64,000 nucleotides of DNA from Kosakonia pseudosacchari (GCF_900184035.1 NZ_FXWP01000013.1:248001-312000), one strand, 5' to 3'; shown: positions 40,952 to 50,491, numbered from the stretch's first letter. The notes: a model not told the origin generated them from the letters alone. Numbers and translations are program-made.

Positions 40952-41064
40952 TTTTTCACACACTCTGTCAGGTAGTGAGAAAATAGCCGTGATTTCAGGG
41001 TTAGTGACACAATAAAAAACGACTGTTTCAGTGAGCTCTCATCGGGTTCATAGGGGGAATAAAA

Positions 41065-43083
41065 GTGAGTATTCTAGGTTATCTGCAAAAGATCGGCCGC
41101 GCGCTAATGGTGCCTGTCGCCACGCTGCCTGCGGCGGCAATTCTGATGGGCGTCGGCTACTGGATTGACCCGGTCGGCTGGGGTGGGCAAAACGCACTGG
41201 CGGCGTTTTTCATCCAGTCTGGCTCCGCCATTATCGACAATATGGGCGTGCTGTTCGCGGTGGGTGTCGCTTACGGTATGTCAAAAGACAAAGATGGTGC
41301 CGCTGCGCTGGCTGGCTTTGTCGGCTTCCTGGTTCTGACCACGCTCTGTTCACCGGCAGCAGTGGCAATGATCCAAAAAATCCCTGCGGATCAAGTTCCG
41401 GCCGCGTTTGGCAAAATCAAAAACCAGTTTGTCGGTATTCTGGTGGGGATTATTGCAGCTGAACTGTATAACCGCTTTAGCAGCGTTGAGCTGCCGAAAG
41501 CGCTCTCCTTCTTTAGCGGCCGCCGTCTGGTGCCGATCCTCACCTCGTTTGTGATGATCGTTGTTGCTTTCATCATGATGTATATCTGGCCGGTCGTATT
41601 TAGCGGTCTGGTGGAGTTTGGTGAAAGCATTCAGAAACTCGGCTCCGTGGGCGCTGGCGTTTACGCCTTCTTTAACCGCCTGTTAATTCCGGTCGGTTTG
41701 CACCACGCGCTCAACTCCGTGTTCTGGTTTGATGTCGCGGGCATTAACGATATTCCTAACTTCCTCGGTGGCGCGCAGTCTATCGAAGCCGGTAAAGCGG
41801 TGGTCGGCATCACTGGCCGTTACCAGGCGGGCTTCTTCCCGATCATGATGTTCGGCCTGCCAGGTGCGGCGCTGGCGATTTACCACTGCGCACGTCCGGA
41901 AAACAAAGCCAAAGTGCTGGGTATCATGATGGCGGGCGCGTTTGCCTCGTTCTTTACCGGTATCACCGAACCGCTGGAATTCTCCTTTATGTTCGTTGCG
42001 CCGGTACTGTATGTGATCCATGCCGTGCTGACGGGGATCTCCGTATTTATCGCTGCCAGCATGCACTGGATTGCCGGTTTCGGCTTCAGCGCCGGTCTGG
42101 TGGATATGGTGCTCTCCTCGCGTAACCCGCTGGCAACCCAGTGGTGGATGCTGATCCCGCAAGGTCTGGTGTTCTTTGTTATCTATTATGTGGTTTTCCG
42201 TTTCGCTATCACTAAGTTCAACATGCTTACGCCGGGTCGTGAACTGGCCGTTGCAGGTGATGAAATTGATGGTCAGGATGTCAATGTCAGCGGTAACACC
42301 GAGCAGGATGTGAGTGGCCTGGCGCGTCAGTACATCGCCGCGATTGGGGGTTCTTCTAACCTGACCGGCATTGACGCCTGTATCACTCGTCTGCGTTTAA
42401 CGGTGAAAGACTCTTCGCTGGTCAATGAGTCCATGGCGAAACGTCTTGGCGCATCCGGCGTTATTCGTCTGAACAAAACCGGCGTACAGATTATCGTTGG
42501 TTTCGTGGCGGAAAAAATTGCCGACGCAATGAGAACGGCTGGTGAAGTTCCGGCGGCAGGTAATGCTGCGTCCGCAGCGGCGCCGGCGGCAGCGGTAAAG
42601 CCGCAGGCGGTACCGAACGCGACAACCATCGCTGAGCTGGTATCGCCTGTAACCGGTGAACTGGTAGCGCTGGATCAGGTGCCGGATGAAGCGTTTGCCA
42701 GCAAAGCAGTGGGTGACGGCGTGGCGGTGAAACCGACGGATAAAATCGTGGTTTCTCCGGCGGCAGGCACCATTGTGAAAATCTTCAACACTAACCACGC
42801 ATTCTGCCTGGAAACGGAGAAAGGCGCGGAAATCGTTGTCCATATGGGCATTGATACCGTTGCGCTGGGCGGTCAGGGCTTTACTCGCCTGGTTGAAGAA
42901 GGCGCGGAAGTGGTGGCGGGGCAGCCGATCCTCGAAATGGATCTGGAGTACCTCAACGCCAATGCCCGTTCGATGATTAGCCCGGTGGTGGTCAGCAATA
43001 TCGACGACTTTAGCGGCCTGGTTATCAAGGCGCAGGGCGCGGTGGTTGCTGGTCAGACGCCGCTGTTTGAAATTAAAGGCTAA
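41065..43083 (+). CDS. nagE: N-acetylglucosamine-specific PTS permease EIICBA, NagE
   Basis: Imports and phosphorylates GlcNAc. Domains in order: EIIC (membrane, about residues 1-390), EIIB with phospho-Cys439 (DACITRLRL), an Ala/Pro-rich linker (about 505-525), then EIIA with phospho-His593 (VVHMGID). 672 aa against 648 in E. coli from memory, with much of the difference in the linkers between domains. The start is GTG at 41065 preceded by AGGGGGAA. It carries its own EIIA, so it needs only HPr upstream. Confidence 0.97.
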   Translation: MSILGYLQKIGRALMVPVATLPAAAILMGVGYWIDPVGWGGQNALAAFFIQSGSAIIDNMGVLFAVGVAYGMSKDKDGAAALAGFVGFLVLTTLCSPAAVAMIQKIPADQVPAAFGKIKNQFVGILVGIIAAELYNRFSSVELPKALSFFSGRRLVPILTSFVMIVVAFIMMYIWPVVFSGLVEFGESIQKLGSVGAGVYAFFNRLLIPVGLHHALNSVFWFDVAGINDIPNFLGGAQSIEAGKAVVGITGRYQAGFFPIMMFGLPGAALAIYHCARPENKAKVLGIMMAGAFASFFTGITEPLEFSFMFVAPVLYVIHAVLTGISVFIAASMHWIAGFGFSAGLVDMVLSSRNPLATQWWMLIPQGLVFFVIYYVVFRFAITKFNMLTPGRELAVAGDEIDGQDVNVSGNTEQDVSGLARQYIAAIGGSSNLTGIDACITRLRLTVKDSSLVNESMAKRLGASGVIRLNKTGVQIIVGFVAEKIADAMRTAGEVPAAGNAASAAAPAAAVKPQAVPNATTIAELVSPVTGELVALDQVPDEAFASKAVGDGVAVKPTDKIVVSPAAGTIVKIFNTNHAFCLETEKGAEIVVHMGIDTVALGGQGFTRLVEEGAEVVAGQPILEMDLEYLNANARSMISPVVVSNIDDFSGLVIKAQGAVVAGQTPLFEIKG

Positions 43084-43110
43084 TGGCTCCTGAGTAAGCT
43101 TTCATGCCTT

Positions 43111-43145
43111 AAGCGGCGGGGGATTATCCTCCGCCGCTTTTTTTT
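43111..43145 (+). terminator. Terminator of nagE
   Basis: Strong stem AAGCGGCGG / CCGCCGCTT (43111-43119 and 43131-43139) with a short AT-containing loop, followed by a run of eight T. It separates nagE from the lipoprotein gene. Confidence 0.93.
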
Positions 43146-43198
43146 GCCTTGCATTTAATCAGTGCCATACTGATGTCGCTTTTATTAGGGGGATGAGG

Positions 43199-43630
43199 AT
43201 GAAAAGGATAATTTGCGCGTTCTGTATCGCACTGACGTTAAGCGGCTGTATTCCACGTTACGCCACGCTGCGCCCACACTATGATGTGGATGTGCGTAAT
43301 CCGGCCGGGGAGCCGATCTCAACGGCAATGATGTGGGTGAGCACCGGGCGTTCACCGCCGGGGTATTATCCACCGCCGGAAGCGTTTCGTGCTGATCGGC
43401 AAGGGCATATTGAGGTGGAGAAAAAATCCCAGTGGGAAAATATGATTTTCTTTTTGCACGGGACGAATTTCTACTCGTGGGGCTGGTGTATTGAAGCGCC
43501 GGGTTATGTTCCGCAAAACGGACAGGGTGATGAGATTGAGAGCCCGGTCATCCTTAAACCGACCACGCAAGATTTACGCTGCCGACAAGCGCGGGACGTA
43601 GCTGAATACCTTTCTCCTGGGCATCAGTGA
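43199..43630 (+). CDS. Uncharacterised predicted lipoprotein
   Basis: 143 aa, not recognised. There is a short lipoprotein signal with lipobox LSGC (Cys17). The mature part is Pro/Tyr/Trp-rich with two further cysteines (about 102 and 130) that could form a disulfide. A possible beta-sandwich start ([20 protein letters not shown]) suggests a small extracytoplasmic binding or carboxypeptidase-regulatory-like domain, but that is only impression. Residue +2 after Cys is Ile, not Asp, so outer-membrane sorting is expected. The ATG at 43199 is preferred over 43193 because of the spacing from GGGGG. It sits alone between the nagE terminator and glnS; K-12 has no gene here as I recall. Confidence 0.8.
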   Translation: MKRIICAFCIALTLSGCIPRYATLRPHYDVDVRNPAGEPISTAMMWVSTGRSPPGYYPPPEAFRADRQGHIEVEKKSQWENMIFFLHGTNFYSWGWCIEAPGYVPQNGQGDEIESPVILKPTTQDLRCRQARDVAEYLSPGHQ

Positions 43631-43713
43631 TTTGTATAAGTAAAGGTTGTTTCCTGCGTCCTCTTATTAGATCATATGCCGTTATACGTTGTTTACGCCT
43701 TGAGGAACCTGTG

Positions 43714-45381
43714 ATGAGTGAGGCAGAAGCCCGCCCGACTAACTTTATTCGCCAGATCATTGATGAAGATCTGGCCAGTGGTAAGCACACTACCGTCCAT
43801 ACCCGTTTTCCGCCGGAGCCGAATGGTTATTTGCACATTGGCCACGCGAAATCGATCTGCCTGAACTTTGGTATCGCGCAAGATTACCAGGGGCAGTGCA
43901 ACCTGCGTTTCGATGACACAAACCCGGCAAAAGAAGACATCGAATACGTTGAATCTATTAAGAACGACGTGCAATGGTTGGGCTTTCACTGGTCTGGCGA
44001 TATCTGCTACTCCTCGGATTATTTCGACAAGCTGTACGAATACGCGATTGAGCTTATCAACAAAGGTCTGGCCTACGTTGACGAGCTCTCCGCTGATGAG
44101 ATCCGCGAATACCGCGGCACGCTGACAGCGCCGGGTAAAAACAGCCCGTATCGCGATCGCAGCGTGGAAGAGAACCTGGCACTGTTTGAAAAAATGCGTG
44201 CGGGTGGCTTCGAAGAGGGCAAAGCGTGTCTGCGTGCGAAGATCGATATGGCCTCACCGTTTATCGTGATGCGCGACCCGGTGCTGTACCGCATTAAATT
44301 CGCTGAACATCACCAGACCGGTAACAAGTGGTGCATCTACCCGATGTACGACTTTACCCACTGCATCAGCGATGCGCTGGAAGGCATTACCCACTCACTG
44401 TGTACGCTGGAGTTCCAGGATAACCGCCGTCTGTATGACTGGGTGCTGGATAACATCACCATTCCGGTTCACCCGCGTCAGTACGAGTTTTCGCGCCTGA
44501 ATCTGGAATACACCGTGATGTCCAAGCGCAAACTGAACCTGCTGGTCACTGACAAGCATGTTGAAGGCTGGGACGATCCGCGTATGCCGACCATCTCTGG
44601 TCTGCGCCGTCGTGGCTATACCGCTGGCTCTATCCGTGAATTCTGCAAACGTATCGGCGTTACCAAACAGGACAACACCATTGAGATGGCTTCTCTGGAG
44701 TCCTGCATCCGTGAAGATCTGAACGAAAACGCACCGCGTGCGATGGCGGTTATCGATCCGGTGAAACTGGTTATCGAAAATTACCCGCAGGGCAGCAGCG
44801 AAATGGTTAGCATGCCGAACCATCCGAATAAGCCGGAAATGGGCACGCGTGATGTGCCGTTTAGCGGTGAAATCTGGATCGATCGCGCAGATTTCCGCGA
44901 AGAAGCGAACAAACAGTACAAACGTCTGGTGCTGGGGAAAGAGGTGCGTCTGCGTAATGCTTACGTCATCAAAGCTGAACGCGTGGAGAAAGATGCCGAC
45001 GGCAACATCACTACGATTTTCTGTTCTTACGATGCGGAAACGCTGAGTAAAGATCCGGCCGATGGTCGCAAAGTGAAAGGGGTTATCCACTGGGTTAGCG
45101 CACAGGATGCGCTGCCGGTCGAAATCCGCCTTTATGATCGCCTTTTCAGTGTGCCGAACCCGGGCGCTGCCGAAGATTTCCTGGCGACCATCAACCCGGA
45201 ATCGCTGGTCATCAAGCAAGGCTATGCGGAACCGTCGCTGAAAGAAGCACAAGCGGGTAAAGCGTATCAGTTCGAACGTGAAGGTTACTTCTGCCTCGAT
45301 AGCCGTTATGCAACCGCTTCCAAACTGGTGTTCAACCGCACCGTGGGTCTGCGTGATACCTGGGCGAAAATCGGTGACTGA
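43714..45381 (+). CDS. glnS: Glutaminyl-tRNA synthetase GlnS
   Basis: Class Ic synthetase that charges tRNA-Gln, whose four gene copies lie 9 kb upstream. 555 aa. HIGH appears at residues 41-44 (YLHIGHAKS) and the KMSKS equivalent is VMSKRK. The C-terminal anticodon-binding beta barrels are complete. The ATG at 43714 is fixed by the conserved [16 protein letters not shown] and by a GAGGAA ribosome site 8 nt upstream. Confidence 0.98.
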   Translation: MSEAEARPTNFIRQIIDEDLASGKHTTVHTRFPPEPNGYLHIGHAKSICLNFGIAQDYQGQCNLRFDDTNPAKEDIEYVESIKNDVQWLGFHWSGDICYSSDYFDKLYEYAIELINKGLAYVDELSADEIREYRGTLTAPGKNSPYRDRSVEENLALFEKMRAGGFEEGKACLRAKIDMASPFIVMRDPVLYRIKFAEHHQTGNKWCIYPMYDFTHCISDALEGITHSLCTLEFQDNRRLYDWVLDNITIPVHPRQYEFSRLNLEYTVMSKRKLNLLVTDKHVEGWDDPRMPTISGLRRRGYTAGSIREFCKRIGVTKQDNTIEMASLESCIREDLNENAPRAMAVIDPVKLVIENYPQGSSEMVSMPNHPNKPEMGTRDVPFSGEIWIDRADFREEANKQYKRLVLGKEVRLRNAYVIKAERVEKDADGNITTIFCSYDAETLSKDPADGRKVKGVIHWVSAQDALPVEIRLYDRLFSVPNPGAAEDFLATINPESLVIKQGYAEPSLKEAQAGKAYQFEREGYFCLDSRYATASKLVFNRTVGLRDTWAKIGD

Positions 45382-45411
45382 GTAAGTCAACCAGAAACAA
45401 TTGTGTTAAAG

Positions 45412-45437
45412 CGCCGCTTCCAGCGGCGTTTTTTTTT
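45412..45437 (+). terminator. Terminator of glnS
   Basis: Stem CGCCGCT (45412-45418) / AGCGGCG (45422-45428) with a 3-nt loop, followed by nine T. 30 bp after the stop. Confidence 0.93.
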
Positions 45438-45470
45438 GCTTATCGATTAGGTTGTTACACTTTATATACA

Positions 45471-45483
45471 TTCGCGTCGCGAA
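45471..45483. promoter_or_regulatory. NagC operator, distal copy upstream of chiP
   Basis: TTCGCGTCGCGAA, a 13-bp palindrome flanked by A/T (ACA before, TTAATG after), centred at 45477. Its core is identical to the proximal copy and close to the nagE operator. Confidence 0.78.
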
Positions 45484-45699
45484 TTAATGTATCTTCTTAT
45501 TGATGTCTGCATTGAACAGCTGGAAAGCATTCTCGTGGTTTTAAAAGTCAATTTCAATGTGTAATCGCTATCAATTAGCATTAATCTCTTTGTTTTGCTG
45601 GTTTTTGTTTGTTGTTTTCCTGTTTTGTGTAACATGTTTCAAAACACTACGTAATATGTGCTCTTCGTCATAATCCTGTCATTTTGCCGCTAAAAAACA

Positions 45700-45728
45700 T
45701 TGATAATTCGCGTCGCGAAAAATAGTCT
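45700..45728 (+). promoter_or_regulatory. Promoter candidate of chiP
   Basis: TTGATA (45700-45705) and TAGTCT (45723-45728) with a 17-bp spacer. The -10 is poor, as expected for a promoter that may depend on an activator. The NagC palindrome fills the spacer. Confidence 0.5.
45707..45719. promoter_or_regulatory. NagC operator, proximal copy in the chiP promoter
   Basis: The same 13-bp core TTCGCGTCGCGAA, centred at 45713 and flanked by AA/AAAT. It lies between a -35 and a -10 candidate, so bound NagC would block RNA polymerase. Confidence 0.8.
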
Positions 45729-45831
45729 TAAGCCGGTAGTGAATTCGGGGGTTTTCGTAACTACCTAAACTATTTGGTCTTTTTTTCGCTATCTCTGGCG
45801 ATTTTATAAATACGTCTAGAAGGAATCACAC

Positions 45832-47229
45832 ATGCGTACGTTTAGTGGCAAACGTAGTACGCTGGCGCTGGCAATCGCCGGTGTCACAGCAATGTCGGGC
45901 TGGGTTGTCTCTCCACAGGCTCATGCAGCAGGCTTTATCGATGATTCCACGCTCACGGGCGGTATCTATTACTGGCAGCGTGAACGTGACCGCAAAGATG
46001 TTCTGGAAGATAAATACAAAACCAACCTTTCCCATTCGACATGGAACGCGAACCTGGATTTCCAGTCTGGTTACGCCGCCGATATGTTTGGGCTGGATAT
46101 TGCGGCCTTCACCGCCATTGAGATGGCGGAAAATGGCGACAGCGCGCACCCGAACGAAATCGCCTTCTCCTCCAGCAATAAAGCCTATAAAGAAGACTGG
46201 TCAGGTGATAAGAGCGGGGTCAGCCTGTATAAAGCCGCAGCGAAATTTAAATATGGTCCGGTATGGGCGCGCGCGGGTTACATCCAGCCAACCGGCCAGA
46301 CGCTGTTAGCGCCGCACTGGAGCTTTATGCCCGGTACTTATCAGGGCGCGGAAGCCGGGGCGAATTTTGACTACGGCAATGCCGGGGCGTTGAGTTTTTC
46401 CTACATGTGGACCAACGAGTACAAATCGCCGTGGCATATCGAGATGGACAAGTTCTATCAAAACGATAAAAAGACCAAAGTCGATTACCTGCATTCGATT
46501 GGCGCGAAGTATGACTTCAAAAACGATCTGATCCTGGAAGCCGCGTTTGGTCAGGCTCAGGGTTATGTTGATCAATATTTCGCCAAAGCCAGCTACAAAT
46601 TCGATATCGCGGGCAGCCCGCTGAGCACCAGTTATCAGTTCTATGGCACGCGCGACAAAGTGAGTAATGGCGGCGTAAACGATATTTATGACGGTACGGC
46701 GTGGCTGCAGGCACTGACATTTGGCTACAAAGTCGGTCAGGTCGATCTGCGTCTGGAAGGCACGTGGGTAAAAGCCGATGGTCAGCAAGGCTACTTCCTG
46801 CAACGTATGACGCCGACTTACGCTTCATCCAACGGTCGGCTGGATATCTGGTGGGATAACCGCTCTGACTTTAACGCCAACGGCGAAAAAGCGGTGTTCT
46901 TCGGCGCAATGTACGACCTGAAGAACTGGAACCTGCCGGGCTGGACGGTGGGCGCGTCTTACGCTTACGCCTGGGATGCGAAACCGGCTGACATGGCAAC
47001 GCCAGATGCCTATTACGATCCGAACTATCGCCTGAAAGAGTCCTCTTACAGCCTCGATGCAATTTACACCCTGCAAGAAGGACGTGCGAAAGGCACGATG
47101 TTCAAGCTGCATTTCACTCAGTACGACAACCATTCCGACATCCCAAGCTACAGCGGTGGTTATGGCAACATCTTCCAGGATGAGCGCGATGTGAAGTTTA
47201 TGGTTATCGCACCGTTTACTATTTTCTGA
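45832..47229 (+). CDS. chiP: Chitoporin ChiP (OprD family)
   Basis: Outer-membrane porin for chitooligosaccharides. 465 aa with a signal peptide ending near QAHAA (about residue 32), alternating beta-strand pattern and C-terminal Phe typical of barrel assembly. Length is close to E. coli ChiP (468). The ribosome site GAAGGAA lies 7 nt before the start. In relatives NagC represses it and the sRNA ChiX silences it by covering this site. It is followed after 45 bp by a GH20 gene with an intercistronic hairpin. Confidence 0.95.
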   Translation: MRTFSGKRSTLALAIAGVTAMSGWVVSPQAHAAGFIDDSTLTGGIYYWQRERDRKDVLEDKYKTNLSHSTWNANLDFQSGYAADMFGLDIAAFTAIEMAENGDSAHPNEIAFSSSNKAYKEDWSGDKSGVSLYKAAAKFKYGPVWARAGYIQPTGQTLLAPHWSFMPGTYQGAEAGANFDYGNAGALSFSYMWTNEYKSPWHIEMDKFYQNDKKTKVDYLHSIGAKYDFKNDLILEAAFGQAQGYVDQYFAKASYKFDIAGSPLSTSYQFYGTRDKVSNGGVNDIYDGTAWLQALTFGYKVGQVDLRLEGTWVKADGQQGYFLQRMTPTYASSNGRLDIWWDNRSDFNANGEKAVFFGAMYDLKNWNLPGWTVGASYAYAWDAKPADMATPDAYYDPNYRLKESSYSLDAIYTLQEGRAKGTMFKLHFTQYDNHSDIPSYSGGYGNIFQDERDVKFMVIAPFTIF

Positions 47230-47238
47230 TGAGCGCAT

Positions 47239-47255
47239 GCCGGGTTCGGCCCGGC
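47239..47255 (+). other. Intercistronic hairpin between chiP and the GH20 gene
   Basis: GCCGGG (47239-47244) and CCCGGC (47250-47255) form a stable stem with no T tract. It is placed to protect the chiP 3' end or slow read-through, which would keep the enzyme at lower level than the porin. Confidence 0.55.
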
Positions 47256-47274
47256 AAACTACAAGGAATACGTA

Positions 47275-49929
47275 ATGAAAACAGTTCGTTTAAGTCTGCT
47301 CGCCAGTGCCGTACTGGCGATGCTGGGCAGCACTGGGGCGCTGGCGAATCAGAGTACCGTTGATGCTATCAGCCAGTTTCATCTCAACTATGCGGTGAAA
47401 GATAATTTCGCCGCGCAACACGGCGTTGACTGCGCGAAACTCGGCGCCGATTGGGCGTCCTGCAACAAAGCGGTGATCACCCTGACCAATAATGGCGACG
47501 CGGTAACCGACAACGCGTGGGCCATCTATTTTCACAGCATTCGTCCGGTGCTGGAGGTGGCAAACGATCAGTTCAAAGTGACCCATATTATGGGCGACCT
47601 GCATAAGCTGGAGCCGACCGACAAATTTACCGGTTTCCCGGCAAAGCAGGCGATAGAGATCCCGATTATCAATGAATACTGGCAGTTGTTTATCACGGAT
47701 GTACTGCCGCGCTGGTACGTCACCGCCGACGGCGCGACGGCGAAAGTGATTGCTAATACGGACACGGAAGATTTATCCCGCTTTGTTGCGCCGCTTGATA
47801 ATCAGTGGAAACGCACACCGGACGACAAAAATATCCTGATGACTGCCGAGGCGCGCTTTGAGAAAAATAGCGATGTGAAAGCGCTAAATCTCGCATCGCT
47901 ACGCGGCCAGATTGTGCCCACGCCGCAGCACGTTAACATCCACGGGCAGGATGTCGACTTGGGTAAGGGGGTGAAGCTGGATCTCTCCGCGCTGAGTGCC
48001 GATGCACAAGATGCGGTGAAATCACGCTTTGCATTACTGGGCGTGAAAGAGGGCAGTTATCCGCTACGGACTGAAATTGCCAGCAACACCTTTAGCGGCG
48101 ATGAGGCGGTGTCTGGCGCGTACCGTCTGCATATTGGCGCGAAAGAAACCGTGGTGACCGGCTACGATCAGGCGGGCGTGTTCTACGGTCTGCAATCGCT
48201 GCTGTCGCTCGTTCCTGCCACCGGCGAGATGAAGATTGCCGCGCTTGAAGCGAAAGATGCACCGCGTTTTGATTATCGCGGCATCCAGTTGGATGTTGGT
48301 CGCAACTTCCACAGTAAAGCGGCGGTACTACGCCTGTTAGATCAGATGTCGGGGTACAAACTGAACAAATTCCATTTCCATCTGACGGATGATGAAGGCT
48401 GGCGCATTGAGATCCCCGGTCTGCCAGAACTGACCGATATCGGCAGTAAACGTTGTCATGATTTGAGTGAGAAAACATGCCTGTTGCCACAGCTCGGTTC
48501 CGGACCGGACAGCAATAACAACGGCAGCGGTCACTTCAGCCGTGCCGATTACATCGAAATCCTCAAATACGCCAAAGCGCGACAAATCGAAGTGATCCCG
48601 GAAATCGATATGCCAGCTCATGCGCGTGCCGCGGTAATCTCGATGGAAGCGCGGTATGAGCGCCTGATGAAAGAGGGTAAAGAGAAAGAGGCGAACCAGT
48701 ACCGTTTACTGGATCCGACGGATACCTCCAACACCACCGGTGTGCAGTTCTATAACCGCACCGGCTATCTCAACCCGTGCCTCGATTCGTCGCGTAACTT
48801 TGTAGACAAAGTGATTGGCGAAATCCAGCAGATGCATAAAGAAGCCGGGCTGCCGCTGAATACCTGGCATTTTGGCGGTGACGAAGCGAAAAACATCTAT
48901 CTGGGCGCCGGTTATACGGATCAGAAAAAACCGGAAGCGGGCAAAGGCATTATTGATCAGAGCAATCAGGATAAGCCGTGGGCGAAATCGCAAGCCTGCC
49001 AGGCGATGATCAAAGAGGGCAAAGTTGCCGACGTGGAACATCTCTCCAGCTATTTTGGCGTTGAGGTCAGCAAGCTGGTGAAAGCGCACGGCATTGACAC
49101 GATGCAGGCGTGGCAGGACGGTTTGAAAGATGCCAAAGACGCGTCGGTGTTCGCCACCGATCATGTCAATGTTAACTTCTGGGATACGCTCTACTGGGGC
49201 GGTTTTGACTCGGTGAATGACTGGGCGAACAAAGGCTTCCGCGTTGTGGTCTCTAACCCTGATTACGTTTATCTCGATTTCCCGAATGAGGTCAACCCGG
49301 CCGAAAGCGGTTACTACTGGGGTACGCGTTTTAGCGATGAACGTAAGATTTTCAGTTTCGCCCCGGACAACATGCCGCAGAACGCGGAAACCTCGCTCGA
49401 TCGTGATGGCAACCCGTTTAGCGCGAAATCCGACAAACCGTGGCCGGGCGCGTATGGCCTTTCTGCGCAGCTGTGGAGCGAGGTGGTGCGCACCGATAAC
49501 CAGATGGAGTACATGATTTATCCGCGTATGGTTTCGGTGGCTGAACGTGCATGGCATCGCGCGGGCTGGGAGCAGGATTACAAAGCCGGACGTGAATACA
49601 AAGGCGGTGAGACACATCTGGTAGATGTGAAAGCGCTGGAACGTGACTGGCAACGCTTTGCGAACCTGTTAGGTCATCGCGAACTGGCGAAACTGGATAA
49701 GGCTGGTGTTCATTACCGCCTGCCAGTACCGGGCGCGCGCGTGGTGGGTGGAAAACTTGAAGCCAATACCAGCTTCCCAGGCATGGTGGTTGAGTTTTCA
49801 ACCGACGGCGGCAAAAACTGGCAGCGCTACGACGATAAAGCGCGTCCGCAAGTGAGCGGGGAAGTGCAGGTGCGAACCGTCAGCCCGGACGGTAAACGCT
49901 TTAGCCGTGTCGACAGCGTAAAAGCGTAA
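47275..49929 (+). CDS. chb: Exported beta-N-acetylhexosaminidase (chitobiase), GH20
   Basis: 884 aa, nearly the length of Serratia chitobiase, which hydrolyses chitobiose and longer GlcNAc oligomers. A signal peptide (ending ALA near residue 24) targets it to the periplasm or beyond. Domains in order: N-terminal CHB_HEX carbohydrate-binding domain (about 28-180), GH20b (about 215-335), the GH20 TIM barrel (about 338-760) and a C-terminal immunoglobulin-like domain. The catalytic pair Asp536-Glu537 lies in HFGGDEAKN. The cysteines of the family are present. It occupies the place where E. coli has chiQ and is probably cotranscribed with chiP. Confidence 0.95.
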   Translation: MKTVRLSLLASAVLAMLGSTGALANQSTVDAISQFHLNYAVKDNFAAQHGVDCAKLGADWASCNKAVITLTNNGDAVTDNAWAIYFHSIRPVLEVANDQFKVTHIMGDLHKLEPTDKFTGFPAKQAIEIPIINEYWQLFITDVLPRWYVTADGATAKVIANTDTEDLSRFVAPLDNQWKRTPDDKNILMTAEARFEKNSDVKALNLASLRGQIVPTPQHVNIHGQDVDLGKGVKLDLSALSADAQDAVKSRFALLGVKEGSYPLRTEIASNTFSGDEAVSGAYRLHIGAKETVVTGYDQAGVFYGLQSLLSLVPATGEMKIAALEAKDAPRFDYRGIQLDVGRNFHSKAAVLRLLDQMSGYKLNKFHFHLTDDEGWRIEIPGLPELTDIGSKRCHDLSEKTCLLPQLGSGPDSNNNGSGHFSRADYIEILKYAKARQIEVIPEIDMPAHARAAVISMEARYERLMKEGKEKEANQYRLLDPTDTSNTTGVQFYNRTGYLNPCLDSSRNFVDKVIGEIQQMHKEAGLPLNTWHFGGDEAKNIYLGAGYTDQKKPEAGKGIIDQSNQDKPWAKSQACQAMIKEGKVADVEHLSSYFGVEVSKLVKAHGIDTMQAWQDGLKDAKDASVFATDHVNVNFWDTLYWGGFDSVNDWANKGFRVVVSNPDYVYLDFPNEVNPAESGYYWGTRFSDERKIFSFAPDNMPQNAETSLDRDGNPFSAKSDKPWPGAYGLSAQLWSEVVRTDNQMEYMIYPRMVSVAERAWHRAGWEQDYKAGREYKGGETHLVDVKALERDWQRFANLLGHRELAKLDKAGVHYRLPVPGARVVGGKLEANTSFPGMVVEFSTDGGKNWQRYDDKARPQVSGEVQVRTVSPDGKRFSRVDSVKA

Positions 49930-49946
49930 TGTGAGGCAGTGATTAC

Positions 49947-49976
49947 ACCCGGCGGCGCGAGCTTGCCGGGTTTTTC
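49947..49976 (+). terminator. Terminator of the chiP-chb operon
   Basis: Stem ACCCGGC (49947-49953) / GCCGGGT (49965-49971) with an 11-nt loop followed by T5-C-T7. It lies 17 bp after the GH20 stop. Confidence 0.85.
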
Positions 49977-50001
49977 TTTTTTTGCCGATATTGCAGGCAA
50001 A

Positions 50002-50029
50002 AAAAAGCCAACCGTCAGGTTGGCTTTTT
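50002..50029. terminator. Terminator of fur, bidirectional
   Basis: Perfect 12-bp stem AAAAAGCCAACC (50002-50013) / GGTTGGCTTTTT (50018-50029). T runs on both strands. It lies 16 bp after the fur stop and backs up the chb terminator. Confidence 0.93.
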
Positions 50030-50044
50030 AGGCTTCAAAAGCTG

Positions 50045-50491
50045 TTATTTCGCGTCGTGCGCGTGTTCATCTTCGCGGCAGTCACCTTCGGCGCAGTGAC
50101 CGTAAAGGTAAAGACTGTGGTTAGTCAGGCGAATGCCGTGTTTCGCGGCGATTTCACGCTGACGCGCTTCAATGGAGTCATCACTGAATTCAATCACCTT
50201 GCCGCAATCGAGGCAGATCAGGTGATCGTGGTGATGTTGCTGAGTCAGTTCAAAAACGGACTTGCCGCCTTCGAAGTTATGACGGGTCACAATCCCGGCG
50301 TCGTCAAACTGGTTCAGTACACGGTAAACCGTTGCCAGTCCGATCTCTTCGCCCATGTCGATCAGTCGTTTGTATAAATCTTCCGCACTGACATGATGGT
50401 TATCCGGTTCCTGAAGCACTTCAAGGATTTTTAACCGAGGAAGCGTGACTTTCAGGCCGGCCTTCTTTAATGCGGTATTGTTGTCAGTCAT
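50045..50491 (-). CDS. fur: Ferric uptake regulator Fur
   Basis: Iron-responsive repressor of iron acquisition and indirect activator of iron-storage genes through RyhB. 148 aa. There is an N-terminal winged helix, the histidine-rich metal site (QQHHHDH, about residues 85-90) and Cys93/Cys96 (CLDCGK) with the structural zinc. The C-terminus ends in a His/Glu/Asp-rich tail. The start overlaps the end of uof by 8 nt, so part of its translation is coupled. Confidence 0.98.
   Translation of the reverse strand: MTDNNTALKKAGLKVTLPRLKILEVLQEPDNHHVSAEDLYKRLIDMGEEIGLATVYRVLNQFDDAGIVTRHNFEGGKSVFELTQQHHHDHLICLDCGKVIEFSDDSIEARQREIAAKHGIRLTNHSLYLYGHCAEGDCREDEHAHDAK

Larger units (their letters stand above)
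40734..41064. promoter_or_regulatory. Divergent nagB-nagE control region (331 bp)
   Basis: Carries two NagC operator candidates with centres 94 bp apart (about nine helical turns) and a CRP site between them, detailed in separate entries. This matches the looped repression complex known for E. coli nagE-nagB. I could not place the -35/-10 elements with confidence. Confidence 0.8.
45382..45831. other. Intergenic control region upstream of chiP (450 bp)
   Basis: After the glnS terminator this AT-rich stretch holds two identical NagC-like palindromes 236 bp apart, a promoter candidate overlapping the second, and a leader of about 100 nt to chiP. No ORF of note is seen. Confidence 0.8.
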
